Under the pieces are notes generated by a model that ran no database searches, had not been told where the DNA came from, and saw only the letters and a program-made list of their open reading frames with translations. DNA of 33,931 nucleotides from Bacteroides caecigallinarum (GTDB lineage Bacteria; Bacteroidota; Bacteroidia; Bacteroidales; Bacteroidaceae). The translations under genes were made by a program, and so were the position numbers. The DNA lies in NCBI RefSeq assembly GCF_016901995.1, contig NZ_JACJLE010000047.1, positions 1 to 33,931 on the forward strand, read 5' to 3'. This document shows positions 23,424 through 32,765 of this stretch, in pieces (position 1 is the first letter of the stretch; each line of letters starts with the position of its first letter).

Positions 23424-25727
23424 TTAGAAAGGATAACCCACCGCAAAGTGGAATGCGAAATCACGAGAGAAATCGGGTCTGATCACAGGAAATCTGTCAG
23501 CTCCACTTTCCATAGGATTTATAGCCTTCATACCTCCATCAAATCTCAATATCAGGAAATCCAAATCAAAACGGACTCCAAGACCGTATGACACCGCAAT
23601 TTCCTTATAGAAACGGTTGAATGCAAACTGACCGGTATCATCCGTATATCTGCTTTTCAGAGTCCATACATTTCCGGCATCGATGAATGCTGCTCCATTC
23701 AGTTTCCAGAACAAATGTGTCCTATATTCTACGTTCAAATCCAGTTTTATATCTCCTGTATGATTCACATAATCCAATGATCCTGAATTACCATGATACC
23801 TGCCTGGCCCCAACGAACGCACACTCCATCCTCTTACACTATTTGCACCTCCCGAGAAATAGAGTTTTTCGAAAGGCAAACTCTTTGAATTGCCATATGG
23901 TATTGCCACTCCTGTAGCTATATGGAATACAAGCGAGTTTCTATCATCAATCATGATATTCTTGGCGAAATCGAAATCTGTTTTCACATATTGTGCAAAA
24001 CTGATGTTACCCATCCTGAAGGATTCTCCATCCGAAGGTTTTTTATGTATCAGTTTTGAAAATCCATATATCAGATTACCTGATTCTTCGATATTGAAAC
24101 GTATGGAATATGAACTTTTCTTGGCAGTCTGCTGGGTTGTGACTCCGGCACTGTTATACGTATATGTATAGCCGAGCCTTACAATAAACAGATCTTCATA
24201 ACTATATCTCAGCAACGGATTGACTTCATCCATGTAATTAAGATATTCAATGAAGGTGTTCGACCTGTACGGCATATAGATATAGTTTATATCAAGCACA
24301 TCGAGTCTGTGATTGGCCCTTCTTCCACTATTCCATCTGTAGCTCCATGCTGCAGAAGCCAATGTACGCTCGAATTCCGGCCTGATCTGCCAATTATATT
24401 TTATGCTTACTTCCGATTTCGCATTTACTCTTTTTTTGAAATCCGATGTCAGGAAAGGGAACATAAATTCCGGGAAGTCCAAACTGCTCTCCACTCCATA
24501 TTCAGTATAGTTATTGTTGGCATAACCTTCAAGTCCCGTAACAGCCTCGTACGCACCTCTCACCTTGATTGTAAAAGTCTCGGAACCCTTGAACAGATTA
24601 CGATGTGTATATGTTACTGAAGCTGCAGCTCCCAAATCACCTGCAGAGTTGGTTCCTTCTACCTGAAAAGAAAGCATCTTGTTTTTGTTTTTTGACAAAG
24701 ATACAAAAGCGTCAAGATAAGCAGAATCATTCTCCAGATGTTCGACAAACCTTATGTTAGAATATTTCAATATTCCCAATCTTGACAAAGAAGAATAAGT
24801 GGACATTACATCACGATTAGAATACAGTTTCCCAGAAACAATTCTGTTGTGTGAGTCAATAACCCCAGGACGCAAGAACAGTTTCTTGTCATATAGGATA
24901 TTTATTCCTCCGTAAGACATCGTATCAAGATTAACACCATTATTGGGAGAAAAATCTACATCCATAAGATAATTGACATTCCTGATGCTGTATTGACGAT
25001 GCAATGAAGTCTCGGAACTGTTGGGCATATTGTTCAAACCTATATTCATAGTAAGATCTATGCGGTAAGTTCCGTTCACTGTGTCCGCCTGAAAAGTAAT
25101 ATAGTCTTTGTTAAAACGATAATATCCCCTATTCAACAGAAACTGGGTTATCTTGTTTCTTTCCTCTTCAAGCTGGTTTACGTCAAACCTCTCTCCCACT
25201 TTCAGTCCGCTATGTATTGAGTCATTCATAAGCAAATCTCTGATAACATAATCCTCTACATTATAATCTATGGAAGATATGATATACGGCTTACCGGATG
25301 ATATCCTGTAATATGTGTCAAGCTTGTTCTTTTTTATCTTTTCTTCAAGAGAAACCTGAGCACCAAGATAACCCTTATTCTGTACAGCACCAAGTATCTG
25401 CATACGGGTTTCCTCGGCTACACGGGCATCGTATATCCTTGGAGCATCGCCCATCTTACGAAGAATCTTATTAATCCACTTTGTAGAATCCTTGCCAGAC
25501 GAACAATATATGTACATTGGAAGCTTGACTAGACTAAACCATTTGGAATTTGGCTTTTGACGTACGTAGGAATACATTTCGGAGGACTTGATTTCCTTAT
25601 TGTCACTGCTGATATGCACCTCATCGAGCAAATATTTTCCTTCAGGAACAAATTTACTTACGGAACACCCGACGAGCAATAATGCCGTAACTACGATATA
25701 TATATATTTACGAACCAAATCCACCAT
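23424..25727 (-). CDS. TamL-like lipidated BamA/TamA-family outer-membrane protein
   Basis: A 767-residue Omp85-family protein. Uniquely for this branch the N-terminus is a lipoprotein signal, ALLLVGC with Cys21, as in Bacteroidetes TamL. POTRA-like modules fill about residues 25-260 (YLLDEVHIS, then ISSIDYNVEDYVI), and the D15-type barrel spans about 360-767, with FSGGANSVRGWSVRSLGPG and a terminal phenylalanine (FHFAVGYPF). TamL works with a TamB-like inner-membrane protein in envelope biogenesis; tamB is not in this window. It is divergent from the TrmH-type methyltransferase, with a -7 element at 25753-25760. Confidence 0.9.
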   Translation of the reverse strand: MVDLVRKYIYIVVTALLLVGCSVSKFVPEGKYLLDEVHISSDNKEIKSSEMYSYVRQKPNSKWFSLVKLPMYIYCSSGKDSTKWINKILRKMGDAPRIYDARVAEETRMQILGAVQNKGYLGAQVSLEEKIKKNKLDTYYRISSGKPYIISSIDYNVEDYVIRDLLMNDSIHSGLKVGERFDVNQLEEERNKITQFLLNRGYYRFNKDYITFQADTVNGTYRIDLTMNIGLNNMPNSSETSLHRQYSIRNVNYLMDVDFSPNNGVNLDTMSYGGINILYDKKLFLRPGVIDSHNRIVSGKLYSNRDVMSTYSSLSRLGILKYSNIRFVEHLENDSAYLDAFVSLSKNKNKMLSFQVEGTNSAGDLGAAASVTYTHRNLFKGSETFTIKVRGAYEAVTGLEGYANNNYTEYGVESSLDFPEFMFPFLTSDFKKRVNAKSEVSIKYNWQIRPEFERTLASAAWSYRWNSGRRANHRLDVLDINYIYMPYRSNTFIEYLNYMDEVNPLLRYSYEDLFIVRLGYTYTYNSAGVTTQQTAKKSSYSIRFNIEESGNLIYGFSKLIHKKPSDGESFRMGNISFAQYVKTDFDFAKNIMIDDRNSLVFHIATGVAIPYGNSKSLPFEKLYFSGGANSVRGWSVRSLGPGRYHGNSGSLDYVNHTGDIKLDLNVEYRTHLFWKLNGAAFIDAGNVWTLKSRYTDDTGQFAFNRFYKEIAVSYGLGVRFDLDFLILRFDGGMKAINPMESGADRFPVIRPDFSRDFAFHFAVGYPF

Positions 25728-25752
25728 TCCGAAAAGTAAACAAATTTATTTG

Positions 25753-25760
25753 CAAATGTA
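25753..25760 (-). promoter_or_regulatory. Candidate -7 element of tamL
   Basis: Minus-strand TACATTTG matches TAnnTTTG, 26 bases from the start codon. No well-spaced TTG is seen upstream. Confidence 0.6.
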
Positions 25761-25846
25761 CAAAAAATCCACTAACAACACATAGTAAGGGATGAATTTA
25801 TATAATTTATAAACGGCAAGATAACAATTAATTAAAAATATCTTCT

Positions 25847-25854
25847 TAGCTTTG
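25847..25854 (+). promoter_or_regulatory. Candidate -7 element of the TrmH-type methyltransferase
   Basis: TAGCTTTG matches TAnnTTTG, 25 bases before the ATG at 25880. No -33 TTG at the usual spacing; the upstream stretch is AT-rich. Confidence 0.6.
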
Positions 25855-25879
25855 CCGACAAAACATTTCAAATACAAAT

Positions 25880-26632
25880 ATGCTCAGTAAAAACAAAATA
25901 AAATTCATCCGTTCGCTGGAGATGAAAAAGAACAGAAAGGAGAACGGAGTATTTCTGGCAGAAGGCAACAAACTTGTTTCAGAACTTTCGGCACACTTCA
26001 AATGCAAACTTCTGGTAGCTACTTCGCAATGGCTGGATTCTAACAAAAATATAAATGCAGATGAAACAATAGCAGTAGAAAAAGAAGAGTTGTCACGTGC
26101 AAGTCTGCTTAAAACTCCACAGGATGTTCTGGCTGTATTCGAAATGCCTCACTATGAGGCATCGGACGATGATCCGAAAAAAGAATTATGCCTGGCGCTT
26201 GACGACATACAAGATCCGGGAAACCTGGGAACAATAATAAGGATAGCCGACTGGTTCGGAATAAAAAACATATATTGTTCGCATGGTACGGCAGATGCTT
26301 TCAGCCCGAAGACTGTACAGGCAACCATGGGAGCTCTGGCAAGAGTAAAGATACATTACTGTGACATAAAAGCACTTATTTCCGGGCTTGACGATGTACC
26401 TGTTTTCGGAACTTTCCTTGACGGGAACAACATATATGAAAGCGAACTGTCGGCCAACGGACTTATAGTAATGGGAAATGAAGGAAACGGAATAAGCAAA
26501 GAAGTATCGACACTTATAAACAGAAGAATTCTGATACCAAACTATCCGCAGGGAAACGAGACAACGGACTCGCTAAACGTGGCAATAGCAACAGCCATCG
26601 TATGTTCGGAATTCAGAAGACGACAACTCTAA
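25880..26632 (+). CDS. TrmH/SpoU-family RNA 2'-O-methyltransferase
   Basis: A 250-residue SPOUT enzyme methylating a ribose in rRNA or tRNA with S-adenosylmethionine. An N-terminal L30e-like substrate-binding domain (residues 1-90, FIRSLEMKKNRKENGVFLAEG) precedes the knotted catalytic domain with motif 1 NLGTIIRIADWFG, motif 2 VMGNEGNGIS and motif 3 IPNYPQGNETTDSLNVAIA. The exact target nucleotide is not decided by sequence. Its stop codon overlaps the stop of the convergent hypothetical gene by four bases (CTAA). Divergent from tamL. Confidence 0.93.
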   Translation: MLSKNKIKFIRSLEMKKNRKENGVFLAEGNKLVSELSAHFKCKLLVATSQWLDSNKNINADETIAVEKEELSRASLLKTPQDVLAVFEMPHYEASDDDPKKELCLALDDIQDPGNLGTIIRIADWFGIKNIYCSHGTADAFSPKTVQATMGALARVKIHYCDIKALISGLDDVPVFGTFLDGNNIYESELSANGLIVMGNEGNGISKEVSTLINRRILIPNYPQGNETTDSLNVAIATAIVCSEFRRRQL

Positions 26633-27000
26633 CCTAAACGTACGATTCTGCTTTCTTTCGAGAAAGACATATCAGAAACATTAAACATGGTTATATAATA
26701 TGCATTTAATGTCAGGAGTGATTTATCGGAATTTTCAGATAATACACTCCTGATATTTTTATTCTCATCTACGAACAATACCGTAGAAGAAGCTACAGAA
26801 TCATGTCTTGAATCAAAAGATATCTCAGGAGAATCACACGACAACACTATCAATCCGTTAAGCCATTCAGTGAAACAGGTTTCCCCTTCAAACGGATAAT
26901 ACCTAACGACTTGACCTGTATCGTCAATCTCAACAGTATGATTTCTAAGTAACAAGTCCAAATGAGGAATATACAACCTATGGGAAGCAAATTTTCTCAT
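26629..27000 (-). CDS. Hypothetical protein
   Basis: A 123-residue protein that I do not recognise. It starts MRKFASHRLYIPHLDLLLRN and has TGQVVRYYPFEGE and FTEWLNGLIVLS, with a beta-rich look and no signal peptide or membrane helix. It follows the DUF4296 lipoprotein gene by 7 bases, so it belongs to the lspA transcript. The first 60 residues faintly recall the N-terminal beta-sandwich of amidohydrolases, but the metal-binding barrel is absent, so no enzymatic role is proposed. The stop overlaps that of the TrmH-type gene. Confidence 0.7.
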   Translation of the reverse strand: MRKFASHRLYIPHLDLLLRNHTVEIDDTGQVVRYYPFEGETCFTEWLNGLIVLSCDSPEISFDSRHDSVASSTVLFVDENKNIRSVLSENSDKSLLTLNAYYITMFNVSDMSFSKESRIVRLG

Positions 27001-27007
27001 CGTACAA

Positions 27008-27931
27008 TCATTTTGCCACCTGTTTTATTTCCTGAGGCTCTGCCATTACCCTGACTTTTCTGTCGGATACGCGTAGTTCTTCCTTCTCCGTCTTTTCTTC
27101 TTCGGATTTTACACATCTTTCCTTGGGCTCTTTCGACACGGCTGCAGGAGCATTTGAAGAACGGACATTATAACTTCCCTTTCTGTAACGCACAAGTCTG
27201 ATATTGTTTACAAGAACTGAAACGTCAGCACTGTCAGGATTACTGAAATACACAAATCCATTGACACTCTTATATTCATAAGCAGAGTCAGGACTGAGAA
27301 CAAGCTGCTCCTTACCTGATTTTTCTATCACTCTGGAAACTCCCAGGGTGCTGTCGTTCTTGAATGTTATATTCATTGCCACTACAGCCTTTGTACTGTT
27401 CTGAACATATGAAAGGAACTTATAATCGGCTTCGAATACCAGAATATCATTTTCATGGAATGTAGTATCCGCCTTGAGGTCAAACATAAGCCTGTTTGTA
27501 AGAGGTGATGACGTAAGCCAATAAAGGTTTCTGTCCGACCATACATCAACAGAATCTCCAGACAAGGATACGGAAATCTGTCCGCTTCGTTTGTTCAGTT
27601 CAGACCTCATCTGCTCTTCTTCCATCTCATAACGTTTCTGCAAGTTCTTGTATATATCTGTAAGCATCTTGCTGTTTCTGGTGTACCAAACCATTGAAGA
27701 GTCAAACTCAGCTTCGGTCACACCATGTTTCTTGAACACATAATTCTTATAAGATTCACGTTTGTATCTTTCTGTATAACTCAAATCATTGCCCATAGTA
27801 AGAGCCAGGTGATAGTCATATAGCAGCTCTTCCATTTCTGACGGCTGTATAATATCACCAGGTATCTGTTTTCCACAAGATACCAAAAACACGACAGCTA
27901 CAAAAAACAATAAACGTAAATACTTCTTCAT
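27008..27931 (-). CDS. DUF4296 lipoprotein
   Basis: A 307-residue predicted lipoprotein with lipobox FLVSC and Cys19. Residues about 25-110 (IIQPSEMEELLYDYHLALTM, then KHGVTEAEFDSSMVWYTRN) are the DUF4296 domain; a coiled segment (KNLQKRYEMEEEQMRSEL) and a beta-rich half follow, and the last 45 residues are charged and low-complexity. I chose ATG 27931: the longer reading frame from 28000 adds 23 residues that hide the lipobox and overlaps lspA. It starts 16 bases after lspA, the enzyme expected to process it. Function unknown, presumably periplasmic or outer-membrane. Confidence 0.85.
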   Translation of the reverse strand: MKKYLRLLFFVAVVFLVSCGKQIPGDIIQPSEMEELLYDYHLALTMGNDLSYTERYKRESYKNYVFKKHGVTEAEFDSSMVWYTRNSKMLTDIYKNLQKRYEMEEEQMRSELNKRSGQISVSLSGDSVDVWSDRNLYWLTSSPLTNRLMFDLKADTTFHENDILVFEADYKFLSYVQNSTKAVVAMNITFKNDSTLGVSRVIEKSGKEQLVLSPDSAYEYKSVNGFVYFSNPDSADVSVLVNNIRLVRYRKGSYNVRSSNAPAAVSKEPKERCVKSEEEKTEKEELRVSDRKVRVMAEPQEIKQVAK

Positions 27932-27947
27932 TATATATGTGTATTGG

Positions 27948-28580
27948 TTATTTTTTATCTGTATGAGACAAAGAATTAAGATATTTGCTATAAAAAACAA
28001 GCAATGCTATGATTCCGCAACTAATTGCAGCATCGGCAAAATTAAATATAGGACTGAAAAATATGAAATGCTCGCCTCCGACAAACGGCATCCAATCAGG
28101 CCAATAAGTATCAATTATCGGGAAATAAAACATATCGACAACCTTACCGTGCAGCCAATCGGCATAACCTTCACCCAGAGGTACGAAATTTGCTATCTGA
28201 GTTCTGGTACTCTCGCTGAAAATTTCTCCATAAAACACACAGTCGATAATATTGCCTATCGCTCCGGCAAGCACCAATGACAGGCAGACTATGTATCCGT
28301 TTTTCACTTTTTCAGGCTGACGCACAAGCTTGGATATATACCATGTAATCAATATAACCGCTACAATACGGAAAATGGTGAGAAAAAGTTTGGCAAATAT
28401 TTCCAGACCGAAAGCCATTCCATTGTTTTCGGTGAAATAAATATAAAACCAGTCTGTTATCTTATAATTCTGATGCAGGAACATTGATGTTTTAACCCAT
28501 ATCTTAATTATCTGATCGATAATCAATACCGCCACCACTATGGCGGCAGACATTCTGCCTTGAGAAAAAATTCTGTTCAT
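27948..28580 (-). CDS. lspA: Lipoprotein signal peptidase (signal peptidase II)
   Basis: A 210-residue inner-membrane aspartyl protease that removes signal peptides from diacylglyceryl-modified prolipoproteins. Four hydrophobic helices, the early DQIIKIWV, TENNGMAFG, GAIGNIIDCVFYG with catalytic Asp113 and FNFADAAIS with Asp183 are all present. It is longer than E. coli LspA (164) because of an insertion between the catalytic motifs (about 120-172), usual in Bacteroidetes. It lies downstream of a DksA-like gene behind a strong terminator, and no -7 element is visible in the 110-base gap, so its promoter is unclear. Globomycin sensitivity is not predictable. Confidence 0.95.
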   Translation of the reverse strand: MNRIFSQGRMSAAIVVAVLIIDQIIKIWVKTSMFLHQNYKITDWFYIYFTENNGMAFGLEIFAKLFLTIFRIVAVILITWYISKLVRQPEKVKNGYIVCLSLVLAGAIGNIIDCVFYGEIFSESTRTQIANFVPLGEGYADWLHGKVVDMFYFPIIDTYWPDWMPFVGGEHFIFFSPIFNFADAAISCGIIALLVFYSKYLNSLSHTDKK

Positions 28581-28636
28581 ATCAATACCTATGTTGTCTG
28601 TAAAAACTTAAAACACCATAAACCTGAAAATAATCC

Positions 28637-28674
28637 TAAAAAATTGAGAACCGAAATACTTCGATTCTCAATTT
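28637..28674 (-). terminator. Strong terminator after the DksA-like gene
   Basis: Arms 28641-28655 and 28660-28674 form a 15-pair stem with one G-U and a four-base loop (ATAC on the plus strand), followed on the minus strand by T residues. It starts 17 bases after the stop at 28691. Confidence 0.82.
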
Positions 28675-28690
28675 CATAAAATAATAAAAA

Positions 28691-29071
28691 TTACTTCTTT
28701 CCTTGTTGTTTAGCTTCGATACTTAATGTTGCATGTGGTACTGCACGAAGACGTTCCTTAGGTATCAGCTTACCTGTTTCACGGCAAATACCGTATGTCT
28801 TGTTTTCTATACGTACCAAAGCTGCCTGCAGGTTCTGAATAAATTTAAGCTGACGAGATGCCAGACGTGTTGTTTCTTCCTTCGACAAAGTGCTGGCACC
28901 TTCTTCCAATACTTTATACGTAGGTGATGTATCGTCTGTATCATTACCGTCAGCATTCATAATGCTGCTTTTAAGTTTCTCATAGTCGCGTTCTGCGAGC
29001 TGAAGCTTTTCCATTATAATGGCACGGAACTCCTCGAGTTCTGCGTCAGAATACCTTGTTTTCTCAGCCAT
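28691..29071 (-). CDS. DksA/TraR-family protein with degenerate zinc site
   Basis: A 126-residue protein of the DksA/TraR family, which binds the RNA polymerase secondary channel and tunes transcription. An N-terminal coiled coil (residues 8-90, YSDAELEEFRAIIMEKLQLA) leads to the family signature Y-G-I-C-R-E-T-G-K-L-I-P at 93-104 and RLRAVPHAT. Of the four zinc cysteines only Cys96 remains; the others read Thr99, Ser117 and Ala120, so zinc is probably not bound. This is seen in other Bacteroidetes members and may be lineage-normal. It follows ileS by 70 bases with a hairpin between. Confidence 0.9.
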   Translation of the reverse strand: MAEKTRYSDAELEEFRAIIMEKLQLAERDYEKLKSSIMNADGNDTDDTSPTYKVLEEGASTLSKEETTRLASRQLKFIQNLQAALVRIENKTYGICRETGKLIPKERLRAVPHATLSIEAKQQGKK

Positions 29072-29102
29072 AGTGTTTAAGTTTTAAAATTAATAATAGT
29101 AC

Positions 29103-29128
29103 CTGCCAGATGTTACAACACCCGGCAG
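29103..29128 (-). terminator. Hairpin between ileS and the DksA-like gene
   Basis: The minus-strand sequence CTGCCGGGTGTT...GGCAG folds into a stem of about 11 pairs with two G-U and a tetraloop. It lacks a clean T-run. It may weaken rather than stop transcription from ileS. Confidence 0.45.
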
Positions 29129-29141
29129 ATGAGAACATTTA

Positions 29142-32100
29142 TCACTGTTTGGTAACCTTCACAAACAGAGAGAAGTCGTCAAAGTTAAGTTCTGTACCTT
29201 CGGCAACTTCATCTGCCAATTCAAGTGAGTTAGCCAAAACTTGGTTGCAAATATAATTATTATATTCATTTACAGCATCATCAGTGTTGGAATTTCTTGA
29301 TAAAGTGATATTTATTTTATCAGTTATTTCAAATCCGCTACTCTTTCTGATGTTCTGAATACGATTTACAAGTTCACGTGCTATACCTTCGCGTCTGAGT
29401 TCTTCAGTTATAGTCACTTCAAGAGCTACAGTCAGACGACCTTCGTTGGCAACAAGCCATCCCGGGATGTCTTCGCTGAAGATTTCAACATCGGCAGTTT
29501 CGATAACGGCGTTACCTCCGTCAAGAGCAAATGTGTAAGAACCGTTCTTTTCAAGTTCTGCAATAGCTTCCTGCGACATTTCTGCAACAGCAGCGGCTAC
29601 AGCTTTCATCTGTTTTCCGAACTTAGGACCAAGTTTCTTGAAATCACACTTAACTTTCTTAACCAATACGCCTGATGCTCCTTCAACGAACTTGATTTCC
29701 TTAACGTTAACTTCACTAAGGATCAAATCCTTAACTGCCTCGATATGACGTTTCTGATCTTCGTCAACAACAGGAACCATGATACACTGCAGCGGCTGAC
29801 GCACCTTGATATTAACCTTACGGCGAAGTGCAAGCACCATTGAAGTGACATCCTGTGCCATCTGCATACGTGCTTCAAGCTCCTTATTTATCAGACTTTC
29901 GTCGGCAACAGGGAATTTAGCAAGGTGAACAGAAACCACATTGTCGCGTCCTGTAACATTTACAAGATCCATATACAGACGGTCTGCATAGAACGGAGCT
30001 ATAGGAGCCATCAGTTTGGCAACTGTCTCAAGACATACATACAGAGTCTGATAAGCAGAAAGCTTGTCTGTTGACATTGAGCTTCCCCAGAAACGCTTAC
30101 GGTTCAGACGTACATACCAGTTACTCAAATTGTCGTTCACGAAGTCTGTAATCAGACGACCTGCCTTGGTTGGTTCATAATCATTATAGCAAGCATCAAC
30201 ATCCTTAATCAAAGAGTTGAGCAATGACAATATCCATCTGTCGATTTCAGGACGTTCTTCCATCGGTACATCTTTCTCTGCATAGCAGAAGCCATCGACA
30301 TTTGCATAAAGTGCAAAGAATGAATATGTATTGTAAAGTGTTCCGAAGAATTTACGTCTCACTTCGTCCACACCTTCAGTATCGAACTTCAGGTTATCCC
30401 ATGGAGAAGCATTGGTAATCATATACCAGCGCAATGGGTCTGAACCGAACTTCTCGATTGTAGCGAACGGATCTACCGCATTACCAAGACGCTTAGACAT
30501 CTTGTTACCGTTCTTGTCGAGTACAAGACCGTTAGAGATAACATTCTTATAAGCTACACTGTCGAACACCATAGTAGCGATTGCATGAAGTGTAAAGAAC
30601 CATCCACGAGTCTGGTCAACACCTTCAGCAATGAAATCGGCAGGATAGTAAGAACGGTTGTCAACTATTTCCTTGTTTTCAAACGGATAGTGAAGCTGTG
30701 CATATGGCATAGCACCAGAGTCGAACCAAACATCGATAAGGTCTGATTCACGTTTCATCGGCTTGCCGCTTTCAGAAACAAGGATGATATCGTCAACGTA
30801 AGGACGGTGCAGATCTATCTTATCGTAGTTTTCCTTGCTGTACTGTCCTGGAACGAAACCAAGCTTCTTATATGGATTTTCTGTCATAAAGCCTGCAGCT
30901 ACAGACTTTTCTATTTCATTATAAAGTTCCTCTACAGAACCGATACACAATTCTTCGCCTTCATCGTTACGCCAGATTGGAAGCGGAGTACCCCAATAAC
31001 GGGAACGGCTTAAGTTCCAGTCGTTCAAGTTTTCAAGCCACTTGCCGAAACGTCCTGTTCCAGTTGATTCTGGTTTCCAGTTGATAGTCTTGTTCAGTTC
31101 TATCATACGGTCTTTAGCTGCAGTAGAACGGATAAACCAGCTGTCCAACGGATAGTAAAGCACCGGTTTATCTGTACGCCAGCAGTGAGGATAGTTGTGT
31201 ACATGCTTCTCAATCTTGAATGCCTGATTGTTCTGCTTCATCATCATGCAGATATAGATATCAAGCGATTCTGCAGCCTGAGCAGCTTTTTCGTCATATT
31301 TGCCGTCAACCGTGAACTGAGGGTCGTATGCATTCTTAACCCAACGTCCCTGATATTCTTTATAAGCATCAACATTTACACATTCCTTCACGAAAGCCTC
31401 ATCAAGTTCGTCCAACAGATAGAACTTACCTGTCAGGTCAACCATAGGACGAGTTTCGCCTTTCTTGTTAATCATGAACAATGAAGGAATTCCTGCAGCA
31501 CGAGCCACATTGGCATCGTCGGCACCGAATGTAGGAGCGATATGTACGATACCTGTACCGTCTTCTGTTGTTACATAATCACCAGGGATTACGCGGAAAG
31601 CCTTAGCAGAAGCCTCAACCCATCCATCAGCTGTAGCCTCAACAGGCTTAACCCATGGTATAAGCTGTTCGTATTCCATACCTACAAGGTCAGTACCTTT
31701 GTACTCGCCTACCACCTTGAACGGAATAAGTTTGTCGCCCGGTTTATAGTCTTCAAGAGCTATATCTTCAGCTTTCTTGTTGAAATGAGTGTAAAGAAGA
31801 GGTTTTGCCAAAACTACAGTCATCTTCTCGCCTGTATAACCGTTGTAAGTCTGTACGGCCACGTAGTCAATCTTCGGACCAACGCAAAGAGCTGTGTTTG
31901 AAGGCAATGTCCAAGGAGTAGTAGTCCAAGCTATGAAATAAGGAGTACCCCACTGAGCCATTTCAGGTTTCGGGTTCTTCATCTTGAACTGTCCTACAAC
32001 AGTTGTATCCTTCACGTCACGGTAGCAACCAGGCTGGTTAAGTTCGTGAGAGCTAAGTCCTGTACCGGCAGCAGGAGAATATGGCTGTATTGTATAACCT

Positions 32101-32627
32101 TTGTACAACAAGCCTTTTCCGTAAAGCTGCTTCAGGAGCCACCACAAAGTCTCGATGTAACGGTTATCATATGTGATATAAGGATTTTCAAGGTCCACCC
32201 AGTAACCCATCTTATGAGTCAGGTCAGTCCATTCCTTGGTAAATTTCATGACATCAGTGCGGCAATGACGATTATATTCTGCCACAGAGATAGTCTTACC
32301 GATATCCTCTTTAGTAATACCCAGAGCCTTTTCAACACCAAGTTCAACCGGCAATCCGTGTGTATCCCATCCAGCCTTACGCTTAACCTGAAAATCTTTC
32401 ATGGTTTTGAAACGGCAGAACGTATCCTTAATAGTACGAGCCATAACGTGGTGAATACCCGGCATACCGTTAGCCGATGGAGGTCCTTCATAGAAAACAA
32501 ACGAAGGATAGCCTTCACGTTCAGTCATACTCTTTGAGAATACATCATTCTCATCCCATTTCTTCAGCACTTCTTTATTCACCTCAGACAGGTTCAGCTG
32601 AGAATATTCAGTAAATTTACTACTCAT
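29142..32627 (-). CDS. ileS: Isoleucine-tRNA ligase with GXHH signature
   Basis: A 1161-residue class I synthetase charging tRNA(Ile) with isoleucine. The Rossmann core begins VFYEGPPSANGMPGIHHVM: the usual HxGH motif is replaced by G57-I-H-H60, with first and third positions swapped. The editing domain CP1 (about 180-400) contains TTTPWTLPSN and GTGIVHIAPTFGADD; the second signature is KMSKR; the C-terminal anticodon-binding part is long, as in type 2 IleRS. GXHH enzymes are reported to be extremely mupirocin-resistant. The promoter -7 is at 32691-32698, leaving a leader of about 57 bases. Confidence 0.97.
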   Translation of the reverse strand: MSSKFTEYSQLNLSEVNKEVLKKWDENDVFSKSMTEREGYPSFVFYEGPPSANGMPGIHHVMARTIKDTFCRFKTMKDFQVKRKAGWDTHGLPVELGVEKALGITKEDIGKTISVAEYNRHCRTDVMKFTKEWTDLTHKMGYWVDLENPYITYDNRYIETLWWLLKQLYGKGLLYKGYTIQPYSPAAGTGLSSHELNQPGCYRDVKDTTVVGQFKMKNPKPEMAQWGTPYFIAWTTTPWTLPSNTALCVGPKIDYVAVQTYNGYTGEKMTVVLAKPLLYTHFNKKAEDIALEDYKPGDKLIPFKVVGEYKGTDLVGMEYEQLIPWVKPVEATADGWVEASAKAFRVIPGDYVTTEDGTGIVHIAPTFGADDANVARAAGIPSLFMINKKGETRPMVDLTGKFYLLDELDEAFVKECVNVDAYKEYQGRWVKNAYDPQFTVDGKYDEKAAQAAESLDIYICMMMKQNNQAFKIEKHVHNYPHCWRTDKPVLYYPLDSWFIRSTAAKDRMIELNKTINWKPESTGTGRFGKWLENLNDWNLSRSRYWGTPLPIWRNDEGEELCIGSVEELYNEIEKSVAAGFMTENPYKKLGFVPGQYSKENYDKIDLHRPYVDDIILVSESGKPMKRESDLIDVWFDSGAMPYAQLHYPFENKEIVDNRSYYPADFIAEGVDQTRGWFFTLHAIATMVFDSVAYKNVISNGLVLDKNGNKMSKRLGNAVDPFATIEKFGSDPLRWYMITNASPWDNLKFDTEGVDEVRRKFFGTLYNTYSFFALYANVDGFCYAEKDVPMEERPEIDRWILSLLNSLIKDVDACYNDYEPTKAGRLITDFVNDNLSNWYVRLNRKRFWGSSMSTDKLSAYQTLYVCLETVAKLMAPIAPFYADRLYMDLVNVTGRDNVVSVHLAKFPVADESLINKELEARMQMAQDVTSMVLALRRKVNIKVRQPLQCIMVPVVDEDQKRHIEAVKDLILSEVNVKEIKFVEGASGVLVKKVKCDFKKLGPKFGKQMKAVAAAVAEMSQEAIAELEKNGSYTFALDGGNAVIETADVEIFSEDIPGWLVANEGRLTVALEVTITEELRREGIARELVNRIQNIRKSSGFEITDKINITLSRNSNTDDAVNEYNNYICNQVLANSLELADEVAEGTELNFDDFSLFVKVTKQ

Positions 32628-32675
32628 AGTTTATGTTGTTTTATCTAATTATCTTATATCTTGGCATATAGCCTT

Positions 32676-32698
32676 CCTAAATTTAGGCTGCAAATTTA
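32676..32698 (-). promoter_or_regulatory. Promoter -7 element and palindrome of ileS
   Basis: Minus-strand TAAATTTG (32691-32698) matches TAnnTTTG. The perfect 12-base palindrome CCTAAATTTAGG (32676-32687) overlaps the predicted start site near 32684, a position suited to a repressor. No -33 TTG is well placed. Confidence 0.55.
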
Positions 32699-32765
32699 TA
32701 AGAAAAAATAGAGAATAAAAAGAAAAGGTTTTCAAAAGCTTTGCAAAAAGAATAAAAATTGTGGG

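Noticed and set aside
27932..28000. A longer start for the DUF4296 lipoprotein
   Set aside because: The extra 23 residues would place a second hydrophobic stretch before the lipobox and overlap lspA; ATG 27931 gives a standard lipoprotein signal.
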